In this document: one piece after another, positions 33,036-40,638 of the stretch
Numbering within the stretch: position 1 is the stretch's first letter
Layout: every line of letters starts with the position of its first letter
Source of the DNA: Chitinophagaceae bacterium
GTDB lineage: Bacteria > Bacteroidota > Bacteroidia > Chitinophagales > Chitinophagaceae
Direction of reading: 5' to 3'
Length of the DNA: 40,638 nucleotides
Assembly: GCA_024103425.1 (NCBI GenBank)
Contig: JAGFIS010000037.1
Coordinates: 1 to 40,638 of the forward strand
The notes under the pieces: generated by a model
What the model was told of the DNA's origin: nothing
Databases searched by the model: none
What the model saw: the letters and a program-made list of their open reading frames with translations, nothing else
Made by a program: the position numbers and the translations under genes

Positions 33036-34169
33036 ATGTACCCCATTCAAATGGTTGATCTGCAGCGACAGTATCAACGGATCAAAGACCAAATAGACGC
33101 TTCACTTAAAGACATCATGGAAAAAGCCACTTTTATCGGTGGTAAGTATGTCAATGATTTTGCAGAGCAATTAGCAGCCTATCACAATGCAAAACATGCA
33201 ATTACCTGTGCCAATGGTACAGATGCGTTACAAATTTCTATGATGGCCTTAGGCCTGCAGCCGGGTGATGAGGTAATCACCCCCTCATTTACATATGTGG
33301 CAACTACTGAAGTAATTGCGTTATTGCGCCTGCAACCGGTTTTTGTAGACGTAGATCCCAAAACCTTCTGCCTGGATCCTGAAGAAGTTCGCAAGGCTAT
33401 CACTCCAAAAACTAAGGCTATAGTGCCGGTTCATTTATACGGGCATGCTGCCCCTATGGATGAAATTTTAGAGATAGCTAAGGAGCATAATCTGTTTGTT
33501 ATAGAAGATAACGCTCAGGGTATTGGCTGCGATTATACCTCTAAGGACAAAAGAGTTTATAAGACGGGAACAATGGGAACCGTAGGCTGTACTTCCTTCT
33601 TCCCGAGCAAGAATCTGGGTTGCTATGGTGATGGTGGAGCAATGGTAACTAATAACCCCGCGCTTGCCGAAACTCTGAAGATGGTTGCCAATCACGGCCA
33701 GAAAACACGCTACTATCATGAGATGGTGGGTTGCAACAGCAGGTTAGATGCAATGCAGGCTGCAATATTATCTATTAAACTGCCGTTATTGGACGGGTAT
33801 ATTAAAGCAAGGAGGGAAGCTGCTGATTACTACGATACTGCCTTTGCTGCGTGTGAAAAGATCACTACACCTTATCGAGCTCCTTATAGTAACCATGTAT
33901 TTCACCAGTATACATTAGTACTTGAAGGGGTTGACAGAGACGGTCTGGTTGCTTATTTGGCAGAAAATAAGATTCCATCCATGATTTATTATCCGGTGCC
34001 TGCTCATAAACAGAAGATGTTTGCAAGTTTTGGTGGTGCCAAGTACTCTCTGCCTGTGACCGACTGGTTAACGGAGAGGGTGATTTCACTGCCGATTCAT
34101 ACTGAACTCGATAAAGAACAGCAGGACTATATCATAGACCATGTGTTAAAATTTGTAAATAAAGCTTAA
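33036..34169 (+). CDS. DegT/DnrJ/EryC1-family sugar aminotransferase
   Basis: A PLP-dependent enzyme that aminates a keto nucleotide sugar. From ATG 33036 (MYPIQMVDLQRQY) it has 377 residues; upstream in-frame codons precede the promoter element. Signatures: GTDALQISMMALGLQPGDEV, PVHLYGHAAPMD, EDNAQGIG and the PLP Lys192 in FFPSKNLGCYGDGG. It resembles WbpE-like 3-amino-sugar aminotransferases more than ArnB, but the substrate cannot be fixed. Its stop overlaps the next start (TAATG), so it leads the sugar operon. Confidence 0.93.
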   Translation: MYPIQMVDLQRQYQRIKDQIDASLKDIMEKATFIGGKYVNDFAEQLAAYHNAKHAITCANGTDALQISMMALGLQPGDEVITPSFTYVATTEVIALLRLQPVFVDVDPKTFCLDPEEVRKAITPKTKAIVPVHLYGHAAPMDEILEIAKEHNLFVIEDNAQGIGCDYTSKDKRVYKTGTMGTVGCTSFFPSKNLGCYGDGGAMVTNNPALAETLKMVANHGQKTRYYHEMVGCNSRLDAMQAAILSIKLPLLDGYIKARREAADYYDTAFAACEKITTPYRAPYSNHVFHQYTLVLEGVDRDGLVAYLAENKIPSMIYYPVPAHKQKMFASFGGAKYSLPVTDWLTERVISLPIHTELDKEQQDYIIDHVLKFVNKA

Positions 34170-35521
34170 TGAAAATTGCCGTAGTTGGTACAGGTTATGT
34201 CGGGCTGGTTAGCGGGACTTGTTTTGCAGAATCAGGAAATGAAGTAACCTGTGTTGATATTGATGTAAAGAAAGTTGAAAAACTCAAATCGGGGAAGATT
34301 ACCATTTATGAACCCGGACTTGAAAAATTCTTTATCAGAAACCTGGAAGAGGGCAGACTGAAATTTACCACCTCATTAGAAGAAGGAGTTAAAGATGCAC
34401 GCCTTGTGTTTTTAGCTTTACCTACACCTCCCGGTGAAGATGGAAGTGCTGATTTAAAGTATGTACTAGGTGTAGCAAAAGACTTAGGGCAACTACTTCA
34501 GGAGGGAGATTATAAAGTAATCGTAGATAAGAGCACAGTCCCTGTTGGTACCGGAGAGAAAGTTGAAGAGACTATATTAGCTGAATTGAAGAAAAGAAAT
34601 GTTTCGAATCCTGAAAGCCTTTTTGATGTGGTGAGCAACCCGGAATTTTTAAGAGAAGGAGTTGCCGTAGATGATTTTATGAAACCTGACAGGGTCGTTA
34701 TTGGAACAGATTCAGAAAAGGCACGTAGTATCATGCAAAGACTGTATGCTCCGTTTGTACGTCAGGGAAACCCAATCATCTTCATGGATGTACGGTCGGC
34801 AGAGTTGACCAAGTATGCAGCAAATTCCCTTTTGGCAACAAAGATTTCTTTTATGAATGAAATAGCCCAGATGTGTGAACGCCTTGGAGCAGATGTAGAT
34901 ATGGTAAGAAGGGGAGTGGGTTCCGATGCAAGAATCGGAAAGCGATTTCTATTCCCCGGAATCGGTTATGGAGGAAGCTGCTTTCCTAAAGACGTGCAGG
35001 CTCTGGTGAAGTCAGCATCACAGGTTGATTATGACTTCAAGATTTTAAATGCTGTTATGAAGGTGAACCAGACTCAAAAGTCACATCTCACACCCAAGGT
35101 ATTGGAGTATTTCAACAATGATCTCAAGGGGAAGAAGATAGCGCTGTGGGGACTAGCCTTTAAACCAAATACTGATGATATCAGAGAAGCTCCGTCGCTC
35201 GTTTTGATAGATGAATTGATGGCACATGGAGCAGAAATAATTGCCTACGACCCCGAGGCTATGGATAATGTGAGAGATCAGATTGGTGATAAAATTAGCT
35301 ATGCCGGTAATCAATATGAGGCTTTAGAAGGGGCGGATGCTTTGGTGATTGCTACCGAATGGAATGAATTTAGAATGGTGGAATGTGAAAGACTTAAAAA
35401 ATTAATGAAGAAGCCCGTTATCTTTGATGGCCGTAACCTTTTCGATTTAGAATACATGAGAGACTGCAATTTCTATTATGTTAGTATCGGAAGGGAAACA
35501 CTAATCCCCGAAGAAAAATAA
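34169..35521 (+). CDS. UDP-glucose 6-dehydrogenase
   Basis: Oxidises UDP-glucose to UDP-glucuronate with NAD+ (ugd/tuaD type). 450 residues. Rossmann motif [17 protein letters not shown] at 7-23, catalytic Cys271 in [11 protein letters not shown], and [20 protein letters not shown] in the C-terminal domain. One-base overlap with the aminotransferase. Supplies the substrate for the decarboxylase that follows after 8 nt. Confidence 0.95.
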   Translation: MKIAVVGTGYVGLVSGTCFAESGNEVTCVDIDVKKVEKLKSGKITIYEPGLEKFFIRNLEEGRLKFTTSLEEGVKDARLVFLALPTPPGEDGSADLKYVLGVAKDLGQLLQEGDYKVIVDKSTVPVGTGEKVEETILAELKKRNVSNPESLFDVVSNPEFLREGVAVDDFMKPDRVVIGTDSEKARSIMQRLYAPFVRQGNPIIFMDVRSAELTKYAANSLLATKISFMNEIAQMCERLGADVDMVRRGVGSDARIGKRFLFPGIGYGGSCFPKDVQALVKSASQVDYDFKILNAVMKVNQTQKSHLTPKVLEYFNNDLKGKKIALWGLAFKPNTDDIREAPSLVLIDELMAHGAEIIAYDPEAMDNVRDQIGDKISYAGNQYEALEGADALVIATEWNEFRMVECERLKKLMKKPVIFDGRNLFDLEYMRDCNFYYVSIGRETLIPEEK

Positions 35522-35529
35522 AGAATCAA

Positions 35530-36531
35530 ATGTCTTCAGCATCTTCCCATGAAGGAAAACGAGTTTTAATTACAGGGGCTGCCGGCTTTTTAGGCTCGCA
35601 CCTGTGTGACCGGTTTATCAAAGAGGGTATGCAGGTGGTCGGAATGGATAATCTGATTACCGGAGATTTAAGAAATATAGAACATCTTTTTAAGCTTAAG
35701 GAGTTTGAGTTTTATCACTGCGATGTATCAAATTTTATCCATGTTCCCGGTAGGCTTGATTACATCCTGCACTTTGCCTCACCTGCCAGTCCGATAGATT
35801 ACCTCAAAATTCCTATTCAAACCCTTAAAGTTGGTTCGCTTGGAACTCACAACTGCCTTGGTCTTGCAAAGGCAAAGGGGGCAAGAATTTTGGTGGCTTC
35901 TACCAGTGAGATTTATGGGGATCCTCTGGAACATCCGCAAAAAGAAACTTATTGGGGCAATGTAAATCCGATAGGTCCCAGGGGAGTGTATGATGAAGCC
36001 AAGCGTTTTCAGGAAGCCATGACCATGGCATATCATACTTTTCATGGTTTGGAGACACGCATTGTGAGGATTTTCAACACTTATGGCCCGCGGATGCGTC
36101 TTAACGACGGCAGGGCTTTACCCGCATTTATCGGTCAGGCACTCAGAGGCGAAGACCTTACTGTATTTGGTGATGGCAGCCAGACGAGAAGCTTTTGTTA
36201 TGTAGATGATTTAATAGAGGGTATTTATCGTCTGCTGATGAGTGATTATCACCTGCCGGTGAATATTGGAAACCCTGACCAGATAACGCTTAAAGAATTT
36301 GCTGAAGAGATAATAGCACTCACAGGCACTAAACAAAAAATTGTTTACAAACCCTTGCCTCAGGATGACCCCAAACAGCGCCAGCCGGACATTTCGCTTG
36401 CCAAAAAATTATTAAACTGGAAGCCCAAGGTGAATCGTGCAGAAGGTGTGAAGATTACCTATGAGTACTTTAAATCACTTCCCAAGGAAGAACTGTATAA
36501 ACAACCAAAAGAATTCCAGAGCAGGAAATAG
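35530..36531 (+). CDS. UDP-glucuronate decarboxylase (UDP-xylose synthase)
   Basis: A short-chain dehydrogenase-type enzyme converting UDP-GlcA to UDP-xylose. 333 residues. [10 protein letters not shown] near the N-terminus binds [17 protein letters not shown] and the Tyr154/Lys158 pair in YDEAKR are typical of UXS, as are [10 protein letters not shown] and [14 protein letters not shown]. Immediately after the UDP-glucose dehydrogenase gene, so the two steps from UDP-Glc to UDP-Xyl are coupled. A UDP-GlcA epimerase is less likely given the motif set. Confidence 0.92.
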   Translation: MSSASSHEGKRVLITGAAGFLGSHLCDRFIKEGMQVVGMDNLITGDLRNIEHLFKLKEFEFYHCDVSNFIHVPGRLDYILHFASPASPIDYLKIPIQTLKVGSLGTHNCLGLAKAKGARILVASTSEIYGDPLEHPQKETYWGNVNPIGPRGVYDEAKRFQEAMTMAYHTFHGLETRIVRIFNTYGPRMRLNDGRALPAFIGQALRGEDLTVFGDGSQTRSFCYVDDLIEGIYRLLMSDYHLPVNIGNPDQITLKEFAEEIIALTGTKQKIVYKPLPQDDPKQRQPDISLAKKLLNWKPKVNRAEGVKITYEYFKSLPKEELYKQPKEFQSRK

Positions 36532-36555
36532 ACAATATTGAAATTATTATTCTGA

Positions 36556-37842
36556 ATGATGTACGAAGAGTTAGTTAACAAAAAGAAGAAACTGGCAGTA
36601 GTAGGATTAGGTTATGTTGGACTGCCAATAGCACTTGAGTTTGCAAAGAAGATATCAGTAATCGGTTTTGATATCAATTCCACAAGAATTGAAATGATGA
36701 AAAACAAGGTCGATCCCAGTAATGAATTGGAATCAGAAGCTTTTGAAGGAGCAGATATTGAGTTTACTGATTCATTGGATGTTCTTGCTAAAGCCAATTT
36801 CTATATTGTAGCTGTTCCCACTCCCGTAGATGAAAATAAAGAGCCCGATCTGACTCCTGTCTTGAGAGCAAGCGAAACGATTGGAAAAGTAATTAAGAAG
36901 GGCGATTATGTAGTATATGAGAGTACTGTTTACCCCGGGTGTACTGAAGAAGATTGTCTCCCGGTTATTGAAAAGATTTCCGGATTAAAAGGATGTGTTG
37001 ACTTCAAGCTGGGGTATTCACCTGAAAGAATTAACCCGGGTGATAAAAATCATACGTTGAGCAGTATCGTTAAGGTGGTGAGTGGTTGTGACGGGGAGAG
37101 TTTGGATACCATCGCAAAGGTTTATGAATTGGTTGTAAAAGCCGGCATTCACAGGGCTTCTTCAATTAAGGTTGCTGAGGCTGCCAAGATTATTGAGAAT
37201 ACACAGCGCGATTTGAATATCGCTTTGATGAACGAACTCTCAATTATTTTTAATAAGATGGGAATCAACACCTACGAAGTGTTGGAAGCGGCAGGAACCA
37301 AATGGAATTTTCTTAAATTCCAACCCGGCCTGGTAGGCGGGCATTGTATTGGTGTAGATCCGTATTATCTGACGCATAAAGCAAAAATGCTCGACTACGA
37401 TGCTCAGGTTATCCTGGCAGGGCGTTCTATCAACGATGGAATGGCAAATTATGTCGCAAAGAGTGTAAAATTATATCTGGATGGCAAAGGTGTGAAAGAG
37501 CCGAAAGTATTGGTAATGGGTGCTACTTTCAAGGAAAATGTCAGCGATATCAGAAACTCTAAAGTGGCAGATGTTGTGAAAGGGTTGAAAAAACTCGGAT
37601 GTACTGTACATGTAACTGATCCCTATGCCGATAGCGATGAGTTAAAACACGAATATGGGTTTGGTTTAGACGAAGATCTGAGCTATGATTATGACGGACT
37701 GGTTGTAGCCGTACCTCATAGGGAGTATCTGAGTATGGATGAAAGTGATTTTGAAAAGATGACAAAAGATACTGCGATTATAGCTGATGTGAAAGGAATC
37801 CTCAGGGGAAGAATCAGTAAAAGGTATTATTGGAGTTTATAG
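36556..37842 (+). CDS. UDP-N-acetylhexosamine dehydrogenase (TviB/WbpO-like)
   Basis: Oxidises C6 of UDP-GlcNAc or UDP-GalNAc to the uronic acid. 428 residues. GLGYVGLPIALEFAKK binds NAD; Cys264 in GGHCIGVDPYYLTHKA is the catalytic thiol and the wording of that box is that of the TviB/WbpO/VipA group, not UDP-glucose dehydrogenase. C-terminal GATFKENVSDIRNSKV. Followed by an epimerase with a 13-nt overlap, as in tviB-tviC and wbpO-wbpP pairs. Confidence 0.92.
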   Translation: MMYEELVNKKKKLAVVGLGYVGLPIALEFAKKISVIGFDINSTRIEMMKNKVDPSNELESEAFEGADIEFTDSLDVLAKANFYIVAVPTPVDENKEPDLTPVLRASETIGKVIKKGDYVVYESTVYPGCTEEDCLPVIEKISGLKGCVDFKLGYSPERINPGDKNHTLSSIVKVVSGCDGESLDTIAKVYELVVKAGIHRASSIKVAEAAKIIENTQRDLNIALMNELSIIFNKMGINTYEVLEAAGTKWNFLKFQPGLVGGHCIGVDPYYLTHKAKMLDYDAQVILAGRSINDGMANYVAKSVKLYLDGKGVKEPKVLVMGATFKENVSDIRNSKVADVVKGLKKLGCTVHVTDPYADSDELKHEYGFGLDEDLSYDYDGLVVAVPHREYLSMDESDFEKMTKDTAIIADVKGILRGRISKRYYWSL

Positions 37843-38852
37843 AAAAGAAAATAACATTGTCTAATCTTTATCATTTGGCAGATTTAAGCAACGCCTCTTT
37901 TTTAGTAACCGGCGGTGCCGGTTTTATCGGTAGCCATATTGCTGAGTATTTGTTGAAGAATGGTGCGGGAAAAGTGAGGGTGCTCGATAATCTGAGTAAT
38001 GGCTTTCAGTACAACATTGATATCTTAAAACAATATTCTGCCTTTGAGTTTATTGAAGGCGATATCAGGGATGCTCAGACATGCAAAAGAGCATGCGAAG
38101 GAATAGATTACGTAAGTCATCAGGCTGCTTTAGGTTCTGTGCCGCGCTCTGTCAAGTTTCCTGAGATGACGAATGATGTGAATGTAGGTGGTTTTGTGAA
38201 TATGCTGAAAGCTGCTACAGATCAGAACGTTAAGAAATTTGTTTATGCCTCTTCTTCCTCTGTTTATGGTGATGAAGTAACATTACCTAAGAGAGAAGAA
38301 CTGACAGGGAACTGTCTTTCGCCGTATGCTGTTAGTAAAAAAACAAATGAATTATACGCAGATGTTTTTTACAGAACCTATGGCATTCCGGTTTTAGGCT
38401 TCAGATACTTCAATGTCTTCGGGCCAAGACAAGATCCTGATGGCCCTTATGCTGCAGTAATCCCTCTTTTTGTCAAGGCAGTTCTTAATAATACACCAGC
38501 TTATATTAATGGAGACGGAGAGCAAACCCGCGATTTTACATATGTTGAGAACGCAGTCCAGATAAACATCAGAGGAATGCTCTCAGAAAATAAGTTTGCA
38601 GAGAATAAGGTTTACAATGTAGCAGTAGGAGAGAATTTCTCGATTAATGAATTGTACCGTCTGATCAAAGAATATTTCGGAAGCAACTTGGAGCCGGTTC
38701 ATCGCGATCCCAGAGCCGGAGATATCAGAAACTCCTTGGCGGATATTTCTCTCGCGAAAGAGAATTTAGGATATTCGCCGCAGATCAGGTTTACGGATGG
38801 ATTAAAGACAACTATCGAATATTTTAAGACCCTTTACCAGAATAACAAATGA
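37830..38852 (+). CDS. UDP-N-acetylhexosamine 4-epimerase (WbpP/TviC-like)
   Basis: Interconverts UDP-GlcNAc(A) and UDP-GalNAc(A). 340 residues from a TTG start at 37830, which overlaps the dehydrogenase end by 13 nt; no ATG exists before the GGAGFIGSH NAD motif. QAALGSVPRSV, SSSSVYGD, the Tyr166/Lys170 pair (YAVSKK) and YFNVFGPRQDPDGPYAAVIP define the WbpP group. Together with the preceding gene it would give an N-acetylgalactosaminuronic acid precursor. Confidence 0.92.
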   Translation: MEFIEKKITLSNLYHLADLSNASFLVTGGAGFIGSHIAEYLLKNGAGKVRVLDNLSNGFQYNIDILKQYSAFEFIEGDIRDAQTCKRACEGIDYVSHQAALGSVPRSVKFPEMTNDVNVGGFVNMLKAATDQNVKKFVYASSSSVYGDEVTLPKREELTGNCLSPYAVSKKTNELYADVFYRTYGIPVLGFRYFNVFGPRQDPDGPYAAVIPLFVKAVLNNTPAYINGDGEQTRDFTYVENAVQINIRGMLSENKFAENKVYNVAVGENFSINELYRLIKEYFGSNLEPVHRDPRAGDIRNSLADISLAKENLGYSPQIRFTDGLKTTIEYFKTLYQNNK

Positions 38853-39406
38853 CAATTGAAAGAACAGATTTTCCGGGACTCATAATTCTCACTCCCAAAG
38901 TATTCGGCGACAGCCGGGGTTACTTTTTTGAGAGTTATAATCAGAAGGAACTTTTGAAAGAAGGTATTCATTATAACTTCCTGCAGGATAATCAGGCAAG
39001 ATCAGTTTATGGAGTTGTCAGGGGGCTGCACTATCAACTGGAGCCTTATGCACAAACCAAATTGGTGCGCGTATTATGGGGTACTATTTTAGACGTTGTT
39101 GTGGATATAAGGAAAGGATCGCCGACCTATGGTAAATCATTTTCGATAGAACTTTCTTCTGAAAATCAGAAACAACTGTTAGTACCCAGAGGTTTTGCAC
39201 ATGGTTATTCCGTGCTATCAGAATCAGCAGAAGTTTTTTATAAGTGTGATGCTTACTATGATAAAGAGCATGAGGGAGGGCTCGCCTGGAACGATCCGCA
39301 GCTTGCAATCGACTGGAGAATTCCGGCAGATAAAGTAATTCTTTCGGAAAAGGATTCTAAGCATCCGGGTTTAGAAAATTGCGCGAATAACTTTACTTTT
39401 ATCTGA
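38849..39406 (+). CDS. rfbC: dTDP-4-dehydrorhamnose 3,5-epimerase
   Basis: Third step of dTDP-L-rhamnose synthesis. 185 residues, cupin fold. DSRGYFFESYNQ, catalytic His61 (VRGLHYQ), the PRGFAHGY box and Tyr131 (VFYKCDAYY) are all present. Its ATG overlaps the preceding stop (ATGA). rfbA and rfbB, which make its substrate, are not in the window. Confidence 0.96.
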   Translation: MTIERTDFPGLIILTPKVFGDSRGYFFESYNQKELLKEGIHYNFLQDNQARSVYGVVRGLHYQLEPYAQTKLVRVLWGTILDVVVDIRKGSPTYGKSFSIELSSENQKQLLVPRGFAHGYSVLSESAEVFYKCDAYYDKEHEGGLAWNDPQLAIDWRIPADKVILSEKDSKHPGLENCANNFTFI

Positions 39407-39430
39407 TTAATCAGTAAGTTATTTTCATTT

Positions 39431-40306
39431 GTGAGCCATAAAAAGATTTTAGTTACCGGTACCAACGGGCAGCTGGGCAGTGAGTTGCGTGAATTGTCTG
39501 CAGTTTACTCAGATTACAAATTTGTCTTTACAAGCAGACAAGAGTTACCGATCGAAAACAGAGACAAGGTTCTGGCTTTTTTTGAATCTCATCATTTTGA
39601 TTTTTGTATCAATTGTGCCGCTTATACTGCAGTCGATAAGGCTGAATCGGAAAAAGAGATTGCCTTTCTTGTTAACGCAACCGCAGCCGGAACACTTGCA
39701 GAAGCCTCCTTAAAAACAGGAGCAAAGCTGATTCATATATCAACCGATTATGTTTACGATGGCTCAAAGAAGGAACCTTTAAAAGAGGATGATCCAACAG
39801 GGCCGTTAAATGTTTACGGTGAGTCAAAACTGGAAGGGGAAAAACAGGTTCTTGCGAAAAACCCTGATTCAATTATCATACGTACTTCCTGGGTGTACTC
39901 GTCTTACGGAAAGAATTTTGTCAAGACAATGATGCGTCTGTTGAGTGAAAAAGAAGAGCTGAAGGTAGTAGCGGATCAGACAGGTAGTCCGACTTACGCA
40001 GCAGACCTGGCAGACACCGTTATGCTGATAGTAGAAATGATTGCTTCAGGAAAAAATGTCTCAGGTATTTTCAACTATTCAAATTCAGGGGTGACTACTT
40101 GGTTTGACTTTACCTGCTGGATAAAAGAACTGATTTCAAGTAAGTGTAAAGTATTACAGGTCACTACGGAAGAATATCCTACCCCTGCCCGACGGCCTTT
40201 ATATTCGGTTTTAGATACCTCTAAATTGCGTGCAGTGCTGGGTAATGAAATTCCTTTTTGGAAAGATAGTGTAGCGTCGTGTGTTCAGAGGTTGAAAAGC
40301 AATTAA
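39431..40306 (+). CDS. rfbD: dTDP-4-dehydrorhamnose reductase
   Basis: Last step of dTDP-L-rhamnose synthesis, NADPH dependent. 291 residues from a GTG at 39431 (MSHKKILVTGTNGQLGSEL). STDYVYDG and Tyr129/Lys133 (YGESK) give the active site; TPARRPLYSVLD is the usual C-terminal box. Last gene of the + strand sugar cluster, ending before a hairpin and the tRNA. Confidence 0.97.
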   Translation: MSHKKILVTGTNGQLGSELRELSAVYSDYKFVFTSRQELPIENRDKVLAFFESHHFDFCINCAAYTAVDKAESEKEIAFLVNATAAGTLAEASLKTGAKLIHISTDYVYDGSKKEPLKEDDPTGPLNVYGESKLEGEKQVLAKNPDSIIIRTSWVYSSYGKNFVKTMMRLLSEKEELKVVADQTGSPTYAADLADTVMLIVEMIASGKNVSGIFNYSNSGVTTWFDFTCWIKELISSKCKVLQVTTEEYPTPARRPLYSVLDTSKLRAVLGNEIPFWKDSVASCVQRLKSN

Positions 40307-40342
40307 GCCTCTGATAATTAGATTAAAAGCCTTTAATAAAAA

Positions 40343-40366
40343 AGAGACTGCCCTAAAACAGCCTCT
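40343..40366. terminator. Terminator between rfbD and the initiator tRNA gene
   Basis: AGAGACTG (40343-40350) and CAGCCTCT (40359-40366) form an 8-bp stem with one mismatch. On the - strand a run of six T follows, so it primarily ends the tRNA transcript; on the + strand TCTCTTT follows, so it may also serve rfbD. Confidence 0.7.
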
Positions 40367-40374
40367 TCTCTTTG

Positions 40375-40446
<72 letters not shown>

Positions 40447-40456
40447 ATGTGGACGG

Positions 40457-40488
40457 CAAATTTAGGGCTATAATTTCTTGCTGCCAAA
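40457..40488 (-). promoter_or_regulatory. Promoter of the initiator tRNA gene
   Basis: On the - strand TTTG (40488-40485), a 20-nt spacer and TAAATTTG (40464-40457), the full Bacteroidota consensus. Transcription would start about 5 nt before the mature tRNA 5' end. Confidence 0.75.
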
Positions 40489-40542
40489 TTTTAATCATCG
40501 ATTTAATTCGGCGCAGATTCAAGTTATAAGTGCAACAGTTAG

Positions 40543-40638
40543 TTAATTGGGTTTAAAATTAGCCATAAAAACCTGTAAAGGTGTTTTGTATCCTAATAAT
40601 TTTCTGGGTCTGTTATTTAACTTATTAGTAATGGTTAC
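40543..40638 (-). CDS. IS30-family transposase, C-terminal end (partial)
   Basis: The - strand is open from the window edge to a TAA at 40545-40543 and encodes 31 residues including LNNRPRKLLGYKTPLQVF, the conserved C-terminal box of IS30-family transposases. The rest of the gene lies outside the window, so whether the element is complete is unknown. The IS end should lie between the stop and about 40510. Confidence 0.75.
   Translation of the reverse strand, partial: VTITNKLNNRPRKLLGYKTPLQVFMANFKPN

Overview
The window comes from a member of the Bacteroidota, probably of the Chitinophagia/Chitinophagales (inference). The reasons are promoter elements of the form TAnnTTTG with a TTG/TTTG about 20 nt upstream, the RHS protein style, a LytTR regulator paired with a TPR-containing histidine kinase, and a Kdo transferase (LPS outer membrane). 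No taxonomic search was run.

Positions 1-8000 are an accessory, repeat-rich region. It opens with the 3' part of an RHS-repeat gene whose C-terminal tip carries a metzincin-type zinc protease motif, followed 9 nt later by a small two-helix membrane protein that could be its immunity partner. Convergent to these is a three-gene toxin-antitoxin module (XRE regulator, small antitoxin, PIN-domain toxin). A complete IS21-family element (3647-6407) sits just upstream of the module's promoter. Beyond the IS lie a lipoprotein gene, the remnant of a second XRE regulator and a truncated second copy of the RHS segment. The RHS fragments are bordered by copies of a roughly 45-bp imperfect palindrome (four copies seen, one inverted).

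Positions 8000-13650 carry single housekeeping or metabolic genes, all on the + strand: a secreted S10 serine carboxypeptidase, mnmA, a fatty acid desaturase, a WG-repeat protein and an AhpD-like protein.

Positions 13690-25170 are the S10-spc ribosomal superoperon in the classical order, rpsJ to rplO and then secY. It starts at a clear TTTG-N20-TAnnTTTG promoter and ends at a strong intrinsic terminator right after secY. map follows the terminator, but infA, rpmJ, rpsM, rpsK, rpsD, rpoA and rplQ do not follow; an RRM RNA-binding protein gene comes next.

Positions 26600-32900 are mainly on the - strand: tatC, a probable operon of histidine kinase, LytTR regulator and MgtC-like protein, and waaA. 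A DUF1648 membrane protein is on the + strand. Two very short, previously unlisted reading frames (32 and 30 codons) lie in gaps here.

Positions 33000-40310 are a tightly packed + strand nucleotide-sugar cluster: DegT-type aminotransferase, UDP-glucose dehydrogenase, UDP-glucuronate decarboxylase, TviB/WbpO-like dehydrogenase, WbpP/TviC-like epimerase, rfbC and rfbD. These would supply UDP-GlcA, UDP-Xyl, UDP-HexNAcA and dTDP-rhamnose precursors for a surface polysaccharide; no glycosyltransferase or flippase is inside the window. The window closes with an initiator tRNA-fMet on the - strand and the 3' end of an IS30-type transposase.
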